DNA of 64,000 nucleotides from Methanobacterium sp. (GCF_016217785.1 NZ_JACRGA010000023.1:62001-126000), one strand, 5' to 3'. Shown: positions 29,155-41,844, counted from the stretch's first letter. Notes: generated from the sequence alone by a model not told the origin. Translations and numbers: made by a program.

Positions 29155-31440
29155 ATGCCTGATCATTTAGATTCTGGGGAAGATTTGAGTATTTACAAGA
29201 CTATTTTTCAAACTAGTTTAGATGCCATGTTACTTACTAATTCTGATGGTTCTATTCTTGTTGCCAACCATACAGCTGAAGAAATGTTTGGTATGAATCA
29301 AGATGAAATAATAGCTGCCGGGAGAGATGGTTTACTTATTCAAGACGAATCTTTACAGTCTGCAATCAAAGAAAGAGCTGAAAAAGGTAGGGTAAAAGCA
29401 GAGTTAATCTTCAAACGGAAAGATGGATCTCTTTTTAAGGGGGAAGTGACTTCTACACTTTTCAGAGATGAAGATAGGACTTTAAAGTCAAACATCATTA
29501 TTAGAGATATTTCTGGCCGTCAAAAATCTGAAGAATCTCTTCAAGAAAGTGAACGAAAATGGAGAACACTATTTGAAGCTCTGCCGGTAGGTGTTTCGGT
29601 TCTTGATAAAGATAGAAATGTTATTTATGATAATCCTGCATTAGAAAAAATTTTGGGATTATCCAAAAATGATTTAATGGCAAAAAAATTTGTGAACAGG
29701 AAATATATTTATTCTGATAGGAAAGAATTATCATTTGATGAGATTCCCAGTAACAAAGCTTTTAATGAGAAGAAACTAGTTCAAGAAGAAATTGGAGTAA
29801 TAAAAGAAGATAATTCAATTATTTGGACTATGGTAAGTGCAACTCCCCTCTCATTTTCTGATTGGAGTGTTTTAATAGTTACTTCGGATATTACCTCACG
29901 TAAAAATGTTGAAGAAGATTTAAAAAGGCACGCAGCTTTATTAGATGTTTCTTATGAAGCTATTTTCTCTTGGAATTTTGAAGAGGGGATATTATCATGG
30001 AATCAGGGTGCTGAAACGTTATACGGATATAATAAAAAAGAATCTATTGGTTTCAACAGCCAGGATTTACTTAAAACCGAATTTCCCCTGGAATTTAATG
30101 AATTCCTGGAAAAGCTAAAAAAGGATAAAATATGGTCCGGTGAATTAATCCATACGCGGAAAGATGGCAAAAAAATCATCGTTGAAAGCCGTTTACAGTT
30201 AATAGAAGAGAATTCTGGGAAAACAATTGTTATTGAAACAAATCATGATATTACTGGCCGCAAAAAATCAGAAATTAAACTAAAAGAAACATTGGAGAAT
30301 CTTGAGGATATGGTTGAAGAACGCACCAGAGAACTGTTGTTAGCCAATGATTATAACCGTAATCTGATTGAGACATCATTAGATCCTTTAGTAACCATCG
30401 GACCGGATGGTACCATCACTGACGTAAATTTAGCTACAGAAAAAGTAACTGGATATATGCGTGAAGAACTGGTAGGCACTGATTTTGCATATTACTTCAC
30501 TAATCCTCAAGATGCTAAGGAAGGATATCAACATGTTTTCAAAGAAGGGACTGTAAAGGATTATCCATTAGAGATCAAAAATAAGGATGGTAATTTAACT
30601 CCGGTTTTATATAATGCTTCAGTGTATACGGATGAGTTTGGTGAAGTTATTGGGGTTTTTGCTGCTGCACGCGACATCACCGAACGTAAAAAGGCAGAAA
30701 AAAACCTCAAGGAATATTGGGAAAGTCTTGAAGAACAAGTTAAACAGCGAACAGAAGAACTTGCAAAATCCAATGCTGATCTAAAACAGTTTGCTTACGT
30801 AGCTTCTCATGACCTAAGAGAGCCTTTAAGAATGATTACTACGTTTTTACAGCTATTAGAGCGACGTTATAAAAGTCAGTTAGATGATGATGCCCGAGAG
30901 TTCATAGATTTTGCTGTGGATGGTGCTAAACGTCTGGACAAAATGATTATTGATCTGTTGGAATATTCTAGAATAGCCAACAAAGAAATGATGTTCAGTG
31001 AAGTTGACTTTGAAGAAGTAATGGATCAGGTTAATTTAAATCTCAACGTCATAATTTATGAGAATAATGCAGAAATAACCCATGACTATTTACCCAAAAA
31101 TGTCATGGCTGATGAGAATCAGATGATTATACTATTCCAGAATCTCATTGGTAATGCTATCAAGTATCGAAGCAATGAAAAACCAAAAATCCATATATCC
31201 GCTCAGAAGGAGCGAAATTTTTTTATTTTTAAGGTGAAAGATAATGGAATAGGTATGGATTCTAAATATCTAGAACGCATTTTCACCATTTTTCAGAGAT
31301 TACACACTCATAATGAGTATGAAGGTTCTGGAATTGGTTTGTCTATTGCCCAGAGAATTGTGCATCAGCATGGTGGTGAAATCTGGGTTGAATCAGAACC
31401 TGGAAAAGGTAGTACATTCTTTTTTACCATTAAGATTTGA
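29155..31440 (+). CDS. Cytosolic multi-PAS sensor histidine kinase
   Basis: 761 residues without membrane helices. Four PAS domains in a row (about 12-125, 135-255, 258-375 and 400-515), several ending in the PAC-like DI(T/S)xRK pattern. Coiled coils link the third to the fourth domain and the fourth to the kinase. HisKA has YVASHDLREPLRMITTFLQL (phospho-His), and the HATPase has NLIGNAIKYRS, VKDNGIGMD and GSGIGLSIAQRIV, a phytochrome-like orthodox core different from the HisKA_2 type at 27076. Probably senses a cytosolic small ligand or redox state. Confidence 0.88.
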   Translation: MPDHLDSGEDLSIYKTIFQTSLDAMLLTNSDGSILVANHTAEEMFGMNQDEIIAAGRDGLLIQDESLQSAIKERAEKGRVKAELIFKRKDGSLFKGEVTSTLFRDEDRTLKSNIIIRDISGRQKSEESLQESERKWRTLFEALPVGVSVLDKDRNVIYDNPALEKILGLSKNDLMAKKFVNRKYIYSDRKELSFDEIPSNKAFNEKKLVQEEIGVIKEDNSIIWTMVSATPLSFSDWSVLIVTSDITSRKNVEEDLKRHAALLDVSYEAIFSWNFEEGILSWNQGAETLYGYNKKESIGFNSQDLLKTEFPLEFNEFLEKLKKDKIWSGELIHTRKDGKKIIVESRLQLIEENSGKTIVIETNHDITGRKKSEIKLKETLENLEDMVEERTRELLLANDYNRNLIETSLDPLVTIGPDGTITDVNLATEKVTGYMREELVGTDFAYYFTNPQDAKEGYQHVFKEGTVKDYPLEIKNKDGNLTPVLYNASVYTDEFGEVIGVFAAARDITERKKAEKNLKEYWESLEEQVKQRTEELAKSNADLKQFAYVASHDLREPLRMITTFLQLLERRYKSQLDDDAREFIDFAVDGAKRLDKMIIDLLEYSRIANKEMMFSEVDFEEVMDQVNLNLNVIIYENNAEITHDYLPKNVMADENQMIILFQNLIGNAIKYRSNEKPKIHISAQKERNFFIFKVKDNGIGMDSKYLERIFTIFQRLHTHNEYEGSGIGLSIAQRIVHQHGGEIWVESEPGKGSTFFFTIKI

Positions 31441-31486
31441 TTTAACTTACCATAAAATTTGATTTAACTTTTTTTTTAATTATATT

Positions 31487-31831
31487 CTAATTATTAAGTA
31501 ATTCTAATAAAACCACAGCATTGTCATGTTTTTCATCCTTGGCTGAGTAAATAAGAGATATATTCCCCAATTTTTCTTCTAATTTTTTGATCTGAATTAA
31601 TAATTCACTTTTTTCTTTTAGTTCATCCCTGTATTTAGACTGGAATTCTTCCCACCTGTTAGGATCATGTCCAAATGATTTACGAAGTTCACTTGATGGA
31701 GCAATTTCCTTTAGCCATAGGTCTATTTTCAGTTTTTCCTTACTCACTCCACGAGGCCACAAACGGTCAATTAATATTCTAAAGCCATCACTTTCCTTAA
31801 CTTCTTCATAAGCTCTTTTTATTCGGATCAT
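31487..31831 (-). CDS. DUF488-family protein
   Basis: 114 residues with the family pattern IKRAYEEVKESDGFRILIDRLWPRGVSKEK and WLKEIAPSSELRKSFGHDP (W, R and H conserved). The short form is full length. The function of DUF488 is not established. Monocistronic. Confidence 0.85.
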   Translation of the reverse strand: MIRIKRAYEEVKESDGFRILIDRLWPRGVSKEKLKIDLWLKEIAPSSELRKSFGHDPNRWEEFQSKYRDELKEKSELLIQIKKLEEKLGNISLIYSAKDEKHDNAVVLLELLNN

Positions 31832-32054
31832 TTAAACCCCGTTTTTTTATTTTTACAACAATTAAATTTTATACAAAAATTAAATTTCAATAAAATGATC
31901 AATAAATATCTTTTACTTGGATTCTGCCCCCTTTTTCACAGTAAAATAATCCAACTAAATTGTATTCCATTGCAACGGGGCATCTTACACATTTACATCC
32001 CCATTTTACAAATTCACAAGTGGAACGACCTCTTGAACAAATTAATATTTATTT

Positions 32055-32089
32055 TTAAAAAAAGTTGGGAAAGGGATTTTTATCCCTTT
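32055..32089 (-). terminator. Terminator of the first adhesin gene
   Basis: Stem AAAGGGAT/ATCCCTTT with a four-base T loop (32070-32089), followed on the minus strand by CCCAAC and a run of T. It is the same design as behind the other adhesin genes and one orphan anchor copy. Confidence 0.65.
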
Positions 32090-32090
32090 A

Positions 32091-34115
<2,025 letters not shown>

Positions 34116-34339
34116 ATTTCCACCTTCTAACATCCTAACTTGTTGACATATCTAACTATGTGAATATAATATCATATTACTATTTCCCTTTTCGGTGATG
34201 ATTGTAAGTAACTACTTATGTAATATGTGCCAATTGAGTTAAATGTGGAATACTTGTTTGATTATCTGTTAATTAAAATAAGAACTATTTTGAGGTTGTA
34301 TTTGAACATTAGTAGAAGTTAATAGTATTTCTTATCACA

Positions 34340-34396
34340 CTAAAATAAAAAAAGGGGGAAAATTAAAAAGGGGGAAATGGATTTTAATCCCTTTTA
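34340..34396 (-). terminator. Terminator of the second adhesin gene
   Basis: AAAAGGG/CCCTTTT stem enclosing a second small GGATTTTAATCC hairpin, followed on the minus strand by C- and T-rich sequence. Confidence 0.5.
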
Positions 34397-34397
34397 T

Positions 34398-36542
34398 TTA
34401 TTTTTTCCGGGTGCTGATAAATCCACCAATTACCATTAGGATAGCTAGGGCGATTCCTACCAGTGGAAATCCAGTATTTTGCATGTTGACTATTTTGGCA
34501 TTAATTGTACTGGCTGCGTTTACTGTAGATGGTGTTATGGGCACTGTTAGATACCTGGTTTCCAAGTCCAGGGCTGCAGATGTTAGTGCAGCGCCGGCTG
34601 CTTCATCTCCACGCAGTAGGGTTGTGGAAACACCATCTATGGTTAAAGCGGTAGCGATTTTACTACCCACATTTCCGAGATTAGTGGTGAAGGTCACCAC
34701 AGTCCCGTCAGGTAGATGTCCTAAAGCAGGGTCATGGAATGTTCCATCAGAATCATAGCGGAAGTCTGCTGTTAAAGTTGAAGTACTCCCCTGTGTTATA
34801 GTAATGGGGTTGGTGGTGTATCTCATAACCAGCCATGGATCGTAATCTGCGGATGTTCCTGTGATGATCTGGTCAAACTCGGGATTGTTGGAGCCCCACC
34901 AATTATATCGTAAATCCGGTACAGATTCTGCATCATTATGTACTGCACCAGGAGAATTATTTACAATACGGTTGAAATTGACTATCATTTCACCAAAATT
35001 GCATACTCCACCACCAAGAGGTGCATATTCACCTCCATTGGAGGCTGTAACGGTGTTAAATGCTATGGTGCTGTTACTGATAACAAGAACATTCTCGTTG
35101 TAGATACCACCTCCAACAGCAAATTCATCTCCCTCTATAGCTGCCACGGTGTTGTATCCAATGGTGCTTTTGTCAATATACAAATTCCCAGCAAAGGTGT
35201 TGGATATTGCTCCACCTCCAATGCGATTTATACCGGATGTGGTGGCTGTGACTGTGTTGTATTGAAGGATGCTGTCATTAATATACAGATTTCCACCATT
35301 TTGTATTCCTCCACCATATGCACCCACACCGGCATTGGTGGTAATAATGATGGTGTTGTATTGAATTCTGCTTTTATTAATGGCCATATCGCCATTGCTG
35401 AAAATTCCTGCACCATTAGCAATTACATCCTTATCAGCATTGGCTGTGACCGTGTTGTTTTGGATGATGCTGTTGTTGATGATGAGAACATTATCATTGT
35501 AGATCCCTCCGCCATCAGCAGACACAATATTAAGTTGTGATGTGGCTGCAGCAATGGCGCAGTTGTTTTGGATGATGGAGTTGTCAATAAGCAGATTTCC
35601 ACCATTACATATTCCTCCACCAGCAGCAGACACGTTAACACCATCACCCGAGACTGTGGCACAGTTATTTTGGATGATGCAGTTATCAATGGTCATGGTA
35701 CTATCATCATCATTGTAGATTCCAGCACCAGCTGCAACCACGTCTACAGTTGTACTTGTGGCGGTAGCAGTGTTAAATTCAAGGGTGCTATTATTCAAGG
35801 TTAAAATACCTTCCTTGTTGTAGATGGCCCCTCCCTTACCGGCAGTGTTACCCTGGAAGTTGCTGTTGTTGATGGTACAGTTACCAAGGTAATTGAATAC
35901 TGCTCCTCCTTCGTAGGCCTTGTTACTGTTAAAGGTTGAATCAATGATGGTGGAAGTACCGGTATTGGCTATAACACCTCCATAGGCATGATTAGGTATG
36001 TGTGCGGTGTTATCAGTAAAGGTACAGCTTGTAACCTGTAAAGTTCCATACCAGTTCATGATAGCACTTCCAGCATTAGATGCCCGGTTACCGGTGAAAG
36101 TACAATTCTCCACTGTTAAATTACCCCGATTTAGAATACTACCTCCATAACTTCCGAAACCGTTTTTTAGTGTAATTTGGAGGATGTTGACAGTTGCCCA
36201 ATTCTGAATTACAAAGATATGGTTCTGATTTCCTGCGTCGATTATGGTGTTGTCTTGTCCAGATCCAATAATATTTAAGGATTTGTTGACTGTTAATCCA
36301 TAGTCACCGGTGGTATTATACGTCCCTGATAAGAGGTATATGGTTCCTGTATTGTTATTAGCTGTTTCTAATCCTTTATGGATGGTCTGGTAAGGTTTTA
36401 TGTCACTACCATCACCATCGGTATCGTTACCGTTGGGTGAAATGAACACGTTATCTGGATCTATAGGATCAGCCGCTGTAACTACTCCAACAGTCAGTGA
36501 AATTAAAATAACAAGTGATAAGAGTATTACTATTTTTTTTAT
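34398..36542 (-). CDS. Adhesin-like surface protein, beta-helix, with ATA start
   Basis: About 714 residues. A canonical-start gene call begins at 36449 (a GTG) and misses the signal peptide. The frame extends upstream to ATA at 36542, 4 nt after a perfect GGAGGTGA (36547-36554), and encodes KKIVILLSLVILISLTVGVV ending VTAAD, a clear signal peptide. Upstream of the ATA there is no in-frame ATG/GTG/TTG before a stop. The chain is a beta-helix of polymorphic-outer-membrane-type repeats (GGAIYN, GGGIYN, NSTIQNN), an Ig-like domain and the anchor QNTGFPLVG-helix-STRKK. Confidence 0.8.
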   Translation of the reverse strand: MKKIVILLSLVILISLTVGVVTAADPIDPDNVFISPNGNDTDGDGSDIKPYQTIHKGLETANNNTGTIYLLSGTYNTTGDYGLTVNKSLNIIGSGQDNTIIDAGNQNHIFVIQNWATVNILQITLKNGFGSYGGSILNRGNLTVENCTFTGNRASNAGSAIMNWYGTLQVTSCTFTDNTAHIPNHAYGGVIANTGTSTIIDSTFNSNKAYEGGAVFNYLGNCTINNSNFQGNTAGKGGAIYNKEGILTLNNSTLEFNTATATSTTVDVVAAGAGIYNDDDSTMTIDNCIIQNNCATVSGDGVNVSAAGGGICNGGNLLIDNSIIQNNCAIAAATSQLNIVSADGGGIYNDNVLIINNSIIQNNTVTANADKDVIANGAGIFSNGDMAINKSRIQYNTIIITTNAGVGAYGGGIQNGGNLYINDSILQYNTVTATTSGINRIGGGAISNTFAGNLYIDKSTIGYNTVAAIEGDEFAVGGGIYNENVLVISNSTIAFNTVTASNGGEYAPLGGGVCNFGEMIVNFNRIVNNSPGAVHNDAESVPDLRYNWWGSNNPEFDQIITGTSADYDPWLVMRYTTNPITITQGSTSTLTADFRYDSDGTFHDPALGHLPDGTVVTFTTNLGNVGSKIATALTIDGVSTTLLRGDEAAGAALTSAALDLETRYLTVPITPSTVNAASTINAKIVNMQNTGFPLVGIALAILMVIGGFISTRKK

Positions 36543-36849
36543 ATTTTCACCTCCTTTTGTCCACTATCACTAATAATCTCATCAAAATATTGTTAATTTC
36601 AAGTATAAATAAAGATGCACACTTTAATCCAATGGAAAAATTTAAATGTAAACCATTATCCCTTAAAAAAAAAGATTGATCAATAATGCTGGATTATCTG
36701 TTCATAAAGGGAAAATAGAAAAATATAGGCGTATTATTTCTTCTTTATATGCGTATGAATCGTCTTTACAAATTGATATTATTAAAATTCAATGCTAGAT
36801 TTATTGAAATTAAAAAATAAAAAAAAGTTGGGAAAAGGGATAAGATCCC
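36543..36849. other. Intergenic region between two adhesin genes
   Basis: 307 bp containing the SD and promoter of the left adhesin (36543-36600) and the terminator of the right one (36815-36851). Near 36733-36772 a short stretch on the minus strand vaguely resembles the TIR-tail repeat; not counted. Confidence 0.4.
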
Positions 36850-36851
36850 TT
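36815..36851 (-). terminator. Terminator of the third adhesin gene
   Basis: AAGGGAT/ATCCCTT stem with a three-base loop (36835-36851) touching the stop codon, then TTTTCCCAAC and a T-run on the minus strand. Confidence 0.65.
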
Positions 36852-39800
36852 ATTGTTTTTTCCGGGTGCTGATAAATCCGCCGAGTACCATTAGGATAGC
36901 TAATACTATTCCTGCGAGTGGTATTCCTGTGTTTTGCATTCCAACTGTGTTACTGGTTACGCTTGCTGCATTTACTGGTGTCACTGCATTTAAACTCAGG
37001 GAATTAACTCCCATACTGTTTATACTAAAGGTTTCTGATGCTATTGATGCAGTGAATAGGTAGATTCCGGGTCCTGTAGTCCATCCAGAGATGTAGAGGT
37101 ATGGATCTCCTACTGTGACGTTGTTGAATGTCCAAGTTATGGTGGTCCCGTTCTGAGTCCAGGTTCCATCACCCTTGATTTCGGATATTACGAATCCTTC
37201 GGGTATTGGTATGGTTATGGTAACGTTAGTTGCATCGTCTGGTCCGTTGTTACCCAGTTTGTAGGTTAAGGTGAATGTTTCACCTGGTCTGGGATTGTTT
37301 TTGTTGCTGGTTATCTGGATGTATAGGTCTGATTGGGGCACGTAGATTGTTGCATTTGTCTGGTTGGTTGTTCCTATGAGAGTTGCTGTGTTTATGGTGT
37401 TTTTCCCTGCAAGTAGAGCTGTTACTTCTCCAGTGAGGTTTAAGGTAGCATTTTCACCTACGTCAAGGTTGAGTGTCCATATTCCTGTTTCAGAGTTGTA
37501 GGTTCCTTTAGAAGGAGTTATTGCAACGTTATTGAATCCGGCTGGCATTATGTCTTGTATCTGGATGTTAGTAGCGTCGCTGGGTCCGTTGTTGTGCACG
37601 GTTACTGTATAGGTGATTGTGTCTCCTACGTCTGGCCGTGGGTTGTTCACTGTTTTTTCTAGTTCAATGGCAGATTCTTGTTCTACAGTCGTGAATACAG
37701 TATCAGAGGTATTATCTGGGTCTGTTATGTGGGTAGATGAGGTTATGCTCACGGTATTGGATAGTATGGTATCTGCTGGTATTGATGATGAGACTGTTCC
37801 ATTTACAGTTATAATGCATGAACCACCTGCGGGAAGAGTTCCCAGGTTTATGTTCAAATTTCCAGTTCCGGATGTGGGGCCAGAAGCTCCTCCAGAATAT
37901 TCAGCAGTCCATGAAATATTCGATATGCCCATGGGGAATGTATCAGATATGATAACACCGGTAGCAGTATCGGGTCCATTATTAGTGGCTGTTATGGTGT
38001 ATGTGATTTGATTTCCGGCAATAACTGTGTTTGGAGCGGTTTTGCTGATGGTTAGGTTGGCTGCGGGTATGATGTTAATATACGCGGCTTCAGTGTCAAT
38101 GGTTGTGTATCCGTCGGCAGTGGCATTTACTCTAACCGGGTTAAATAAGGGATTAACAGCTCCTTCAATTGCATAGAAGGTGGCAGTCAAAACACCGGCA
38201 ATTGTGTTACCTGTGAATGAATGGCTAATTACTGAACTATTAAAGCTTCCCCAGAGCACATCCAGGGTTATACTCCCGTCAGGTATATTACCACCAGTTA
38301 AAGGACTCCCACTGTTGATGTGGTTGAAATCCCCAGTGATATTTGATGTTTCCCCGTTGTTTATGTTGTTGGGAGTTGTGTTAACGGATAAAATTATCCA
38401 TGGATCTGATAACACGTCACAACCAGTTTCCATCATAATGAGGTTGTTGATGGTTGATGGATCCGAGTTGGATCCCCACCAGTTCAGCGTGGCATTTAAA
38501 GACCCATAGGCAATATATATGGCATTGCCTTCAGATGCAGTGTTATTCACAATCCGGTTGAACTGGATGATGTGGTTGGTGTAATCTCCATCATAGATGT
38601 AGAAGGCTCCACCATAATTGCTTGCATAGTTCTCAGTGAACACATTATTTTTAACTGTTACCAGGAAATTGCTCTGGTAGTTCTGACTCATGATGGCTCC
38701 TCCACTTCCTGCCGAGTTTTTGGTGAAAGTACAGTTGGTGATATTCATGTTAGCCATGTTACAGATAGCTCCACCACTATAGACTGAGTAACTGTTAGGA
38801 ACCCAGTTTCCCATGAATACTGTGTTAAAGATGGTTAGATTTCCGTCACTGTAAATTGCTCCCCCATAGAAGTCTGCATAGTTATTGGAGAATGTGCAAT
38901 TCAGGATATTCAAATCTCCCTGGTTCAGAATAGCTCCGCCAAAACCAAACCCTGTCCCGTTGGTCAAGGTAAGGTTTCCAAGTGTGACACTTACTCCGGA
39001 ACTTATAAAGAATATTCCGCCATTACCATCTGCATTGATAATAACACCAGTTCCAGAACCTGGTATCCAGGTGTCCTGGAAAATGGTCAGGTCTTTATCA
39101 ATACTCAATCCACTATCTAATGGGTCTTTGTATTCTCCGTTGGCGATGTGTATTCTGCCATTTGATCTAACTTCGCTTATTGCCTTATTTAATGTGAGGA
39201 ATGGATAACTTGGACTACCGTTTCCAGTATTGTCGTCTCCTGTGGTGGCAACGTAGATATCATCCCTGTCCATTATTCTTATTGTGGTGTTTACAGTTTG
39301 TCCATCAACAGTGGCATTTACGGTTGCAAATCCTGGTGTTAAACCAGCAGTGAAGGTAGTTGTAGCGTTTAAACCATCACTGATAATGTCATTTAATGGG
39401 TTTAGAGCTCCTAAACTGTTAACATCAAAAACTACATCAACAGGAGGAACAGCACCTAAGGGGGAAGTGTCATCACCGTTTGAATTGTATTTCAAACTAA
39501 CACTTACCACGGAACTTTCACCAGTTCCAATTAACTCGGAAGTGGGATTAATGGTAAGTATAATCCATGGATCAGCATATACTGAACCTCCATTGACATA
39601 AATCAGGTTAGAGATGGTCATGGGATTGACATTGGAACCCCACCAGTTATTGGTGGCATTCAAAGTGCCCTCACTATTCCAAATGGCAGTACCATAATTT
39701 CCAATATTTCCATAGAATCTGTTGAAATGAACTTCAACAACATTGGAAGCACCTACATTATTGTAGATCGCACCACCAAAGTATGCGTAGTTATTAAGGA

Positions 39801-40677
39801 ATGTACAACTGGTTACTTCCAAATTAGCATACATATTTTCAATAACACCACCCAGTGGGGTGTAATAACCGACTCTTCGTCCATTGTTGGTAAAAGTACA
39901 GTTAGTAATGTTCATAGAGCCATATATATTATAAATGGCACTATCACTACTTCCATAATTACCAAGGAAGGTGCTGTTAGAAATATTACTGGTACCTTGG
40001 AAATTGGATATGGCCCCGCCCCGATCTTCGGCAACGTTACCCTCGAAAGTACAACCAGTAACATCCAACGTACCAAGGAAACTACCAATTGCCCCGCCGT
40101 AATGGTATATACCAAGTGTTCTATCGTTAATGAAAGAACAATTGACTACTCTCAAAGTACTCTGATAATTATAGACAGCACCACCACCTTCAAGACTTGA
40201 TTGGCAATTTGCAGTGTTATTGGTGAAACTACAATTTTCTAAAGTTAAAGTACCCTGATTGTAGATAGCACCACCAGAACCAGTTGTATATCCATTGGTT
40301 ATGGTTAGATTACAGATGGTAACTGTAATCCCTGGTTGAATATTGAATACCCAACTGTTATCGGTTCCGTTGATTATGGTACCACTCTGGCTTTCACCGG
40401 TAATGTTCATATTCTTGTTTATGGTAATGTTGGTGTTGCCAGTTCCAGTGTATTGTCCATCAGCGATTTGTACTATTCCATTAGAGTCTACGGTTCCGGT
40501 TGCATTTCCAATAGTGAGTTTGGCATGTTCCCATGAAGAACCATCATTGACATCATCTCCACTGGAACCATTCACATAAATGGTTGCAGCCGAAGCAGAA
40601 CTAACACAAAAAAGTACTGTTAACCCGATAAACAGTGAAAGAATGAGTATTTTAGTTGTAATTAATTGTTTTCTTAT
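36850..40677 (-). CDS. Giant adhesin-like surface protein (beta-helix plus DUF11), with ATA start
   Basis: About 1275 residues. A canonical-start call begins at 40575 (GTG) inside the mature protein. The frame extends to ATA at 40677, 4 nt after GGAGGTGA (40682-40689), encoding a signal peptide (ILILSLFIGLTVLFC, VSSASAA). Domains: beta-helix 1, Ig-like domain, beta-helix 2 with NNWWGSN-type and GGAIYN repeats, second Ig-like domain, then three DUF11 domains each with the NNGPDxATxV motif, and the anchor QNTGIPLAG-helix-STRKKQ. Surface protein; probable role in adhesion or cell-cell contact. Confidence 0.82.
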   Translation of the reverse strand: MRKQLITTKILILSLFIGLTVLFCVSSASAATIYVNGSSGDDVNDGSSWEHAKLTIGNATGTVDSNGIVQIADGQYTGTGNTNITINKNMNITGESQSGTIINGTDNSWVFNIQPGITVTICNLTITNGYTTGSGGAIYNQGTLTLENCSFTNNTANCQSSLEGGGAVYNYQSTLRVVNCSFINDRTLGIYHYGGAIGSFLGTLDVTGCTFEGNVAEDRGGAISNFQGTSNISNSTFLGNYGSSDSAIYNIYGSMNITNCTFTNNGRRVGYYTPLGGVIENMYANLEVTSCTFLNNYAYFGGAIYNNVGASNVVEVHFNRFYGNIGNYGTAIWNSEGTLNATNNWWGSNVNPMTISNLIYVNGGSVYADPWIILTINPTSELIGTGESSVVSVSLKYNSNGDDTSPLGAVPPVDVVFDVNSLGALNPLNDIISDGLNATTTFTAGLTPGFATVNATVDGQTVNTTIRIMDRDDIYVATTGDDNTGNGSPSYPFLTLNKAISEVRSNGRIHIANGEYKDPLDSGLSIDKDLTIFQDTWIPGSGTGVIINADGNGGIFFISSGVSVTLGNLTLTNGTGFGFGGAILNQGDLNILNCTFSNNYADFYGGAIYSDGNLTIFNTVFMGNWVPNSYSVYSGGAICNMANMNITNCTFTKNSAGSGGAIMSQNYQSNFLVTVKNNVFTENYASNYGGAFYIYDGDYTNHIIQFNRIVNNTASEGNAIYIAYGSLNATLNWWGSNSDPSTINNLIMMETGCDVLSDPWIILSVNTTPNNINNGETSNITGDFNHINSGSPLTGGNIPDGSITLDVLWGSFNSSVISHSFTGNTIAGVLTATFYAIEGAVNPLFNPVRVNATADGYTTIDTEAAYINIIPAANLTISKTAPNTVIAGNQITYTITATNNGPDTATGVIISDTFPMGISNISWTAEYSGGASGPTSGTGNLNINLGTLPAGGSCIITVNGTVSSSIPADTILSNTVSITSSTHITDPDNTSDTVFTTVEQESAIELEKTVNNPRPDVGDTITYTVTVHNNGPSDATNIQIQDIMPAGFNNVAITPSKGTYNSETGIWTLNLDVGENATLNLTGEVTALLAGKNTINTATLIGTTNQTNATIYVPQSDLYIQITSNKNNPRPGETFTLTYKLGNNGPDDATNVTITIPIPEGFVISEIKGDGTWTQNGTTITWTFNNVTVGDPYLYISGWTTGPGIYLFTASIASETFSINSMGVNSLSLNAVTPVNAASVTSNTVGMQNTGIPLAGIVLAILMVLGGFISTRKKQ

Positions 40678-40869
40678 CTTTTCACCTCCTTTATGCCTAA
40701 TAATCTAAAATAACCAGATATCGTTTAGTTTTAGTAGTTAATAAAGCAGCACTTTTATGATTAAAAGGAAAAATTTATAAATAATAACAAAATTCAAATA
40801 TCCAACTTAAATTCCTAAAATCGTTTATTCTATTGGTGTAATAGGATTAATATAGAAAAAATAAAGGCT

Positions 40870-40917
40870 TTTATTATTATTTAAAGACTCCTGAATCCGT
40901 TCTACAATAGATACTTT
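40870..40917 (-). pseudogene. TIR-gene tail relic (copy 1)
   Basis: On the minus strand, about 30 bp near-identical to the last codons of the TIR gene at 47131-47526, encoding SIVERIQESL versus CIVERIQESL. An in-frame stop lies just upstream, so only the tail survives. It sits about 200 bp before the start codon of the adhesin at 36850-40677, the same distance as the intact TIR gene from its adhesin. Confidence 0.6.
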
Positions 40918-40984
40918 TTATAAGGCAATGGTTTTAGTCATTAAGATTAAAAATAGAAAAAGGGGAAAGGGACCTAAAAATCCC

Positions 40985-41150
40985 TTATTGTTTTTTTCTG
41001 GTGCTGATGAATCCTCCAAATACCATCAAAATAGCTAAGACAATTCCTGCGATTGGAATTCCAGTGTTTTGCATTTCTATGGAATTGCTAGTTGTTATGC
41101 CGTTGACTTGTGGAAGAATGTCAATCGAGAACGGACTTTCATCGATACTG
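40985..41150 (-). pseudogene. Orphan adhesin C-terminal anchor relic (copy 1)
   Basis: Reading on the minus strand: DILPQVNG, then EMQNTGIPIAG, a hydrophobic helix, FISTRKKQ and stop. It is homologous to the last 45-50 residues of the intact adhesins, with the usual AAGGGA/TCCCTT terminator behind it. No adhesin body precedes it, so it is what remains of a deleted gene. Confidence 0.75.
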
Positions 41151-41201
41151 TGTTTGAAAAAGTTTTAAAAACATTGGATATATATTTATAATAGTAATTG
41201 G

Positions 41202-41231
41202 CCTTAAATTACAATTCTAAAGACTACAAGT
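41202..41231. repeat. Direct repeat, left copy, flanking a TetR gene
   Basis: CCTTAAATTACAATTCTAAA plus GACT, one variable base, then CAAG; it recurs at 42060-42088 with one mismatch in the shared 28-29 bp. The two copies bracket the TetR gene at 41284-41844. Confidence 0.65.
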
Positions 41232-41283
41232 CAAATTAAGACAAAAAACATTTATTTAACAAATTGATGGATTTTTCCAGGGA

Positions 41284-41844
41284 TTATTGGAGGGACAGGG
41301 AAAGATTATAGATGAATTTATCTAAAACAACTTCAATGCTTGTATCCTGACGACCATGATACTTACCGAGATCGTACATGTATACAAATGAGAATATGCT
41401 AAGAGCAAATGCCATATAATCTATTTTCTGATTAGGAAGATGCTTTTCAATATATTTACCAAAATCATACGACCCTTCCATCAGGAACTGTTCAGATATT
41501 TTTCTCTCACTATTGAATCCTAATTTGAAGAATTCAAAGTTATTCCAGATAAAATTTTCCAAATTTTTAACGTAAGTTTCTAAAAAGTCCTTTGGGTCTT
41601 CAAATTCTTTATCAACAAATAAAATGGCAGATGCATCTTCATTCAATTTTTTCATGCCACATATCATAACTTGATCAAAAAGATTCTGTTTAGTTTTAAA
41701 CTTGGTATATAAGGTCATCTCAGTAAAACCTGCTTTGGCTGCTATGATTTTAGTAGTAGCGCCAGCATATCCCTTTTCACTAAACAATTTTAAAGCCGCA
41801 TCTATAATCTTTTGTTCAGTTTTATCTACCTTACAATCAACCAT
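41284..41844 (-). CDS. TetR/AcrR-family transcriptional regulator
   Basis: 186 residues. N-terminal HTH: KIIDAALKLFSEKGYAGATT, then IIAAKAGFTEMTLYTKFKTK and QNLFDQV. The C-terminal ligand-binding domain has an aromatic-rich segment (FIWNNFEFFKLGF). The gene lies alone between two direct-repeat copies (41202 and 42060) within the decayed adhesin island, so it may have arrived as, or been left by, a recombination event. Targets unknown. Confidence 0.82.
   Translation of the reverse strand: MVDCKVDKTEQKIIDAALKLFSEKGYAGATTKIIAAKAGFTEMTLYTKFKTKQNLFDQVMICGMKKLNEDASAILFVDKEFEDPKDFLETYVKNLENFIWNNFEFFKLGFNSERKISEQFLMEGSYDFGKYIEKHLPNQKIDYMAFALSIFSFVYMYDLGKYHGRQDTSIEVVLDKFIYNLSLSLQ

Noticed and set aside
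36733..36772. Possible fourth TIR-tail relic (FVKTIHTHIKKK and stop) at the usual distance before an adhesin
   Set aside because: Only scattered residues match and DNA identity to the other copies is low; could be chance.
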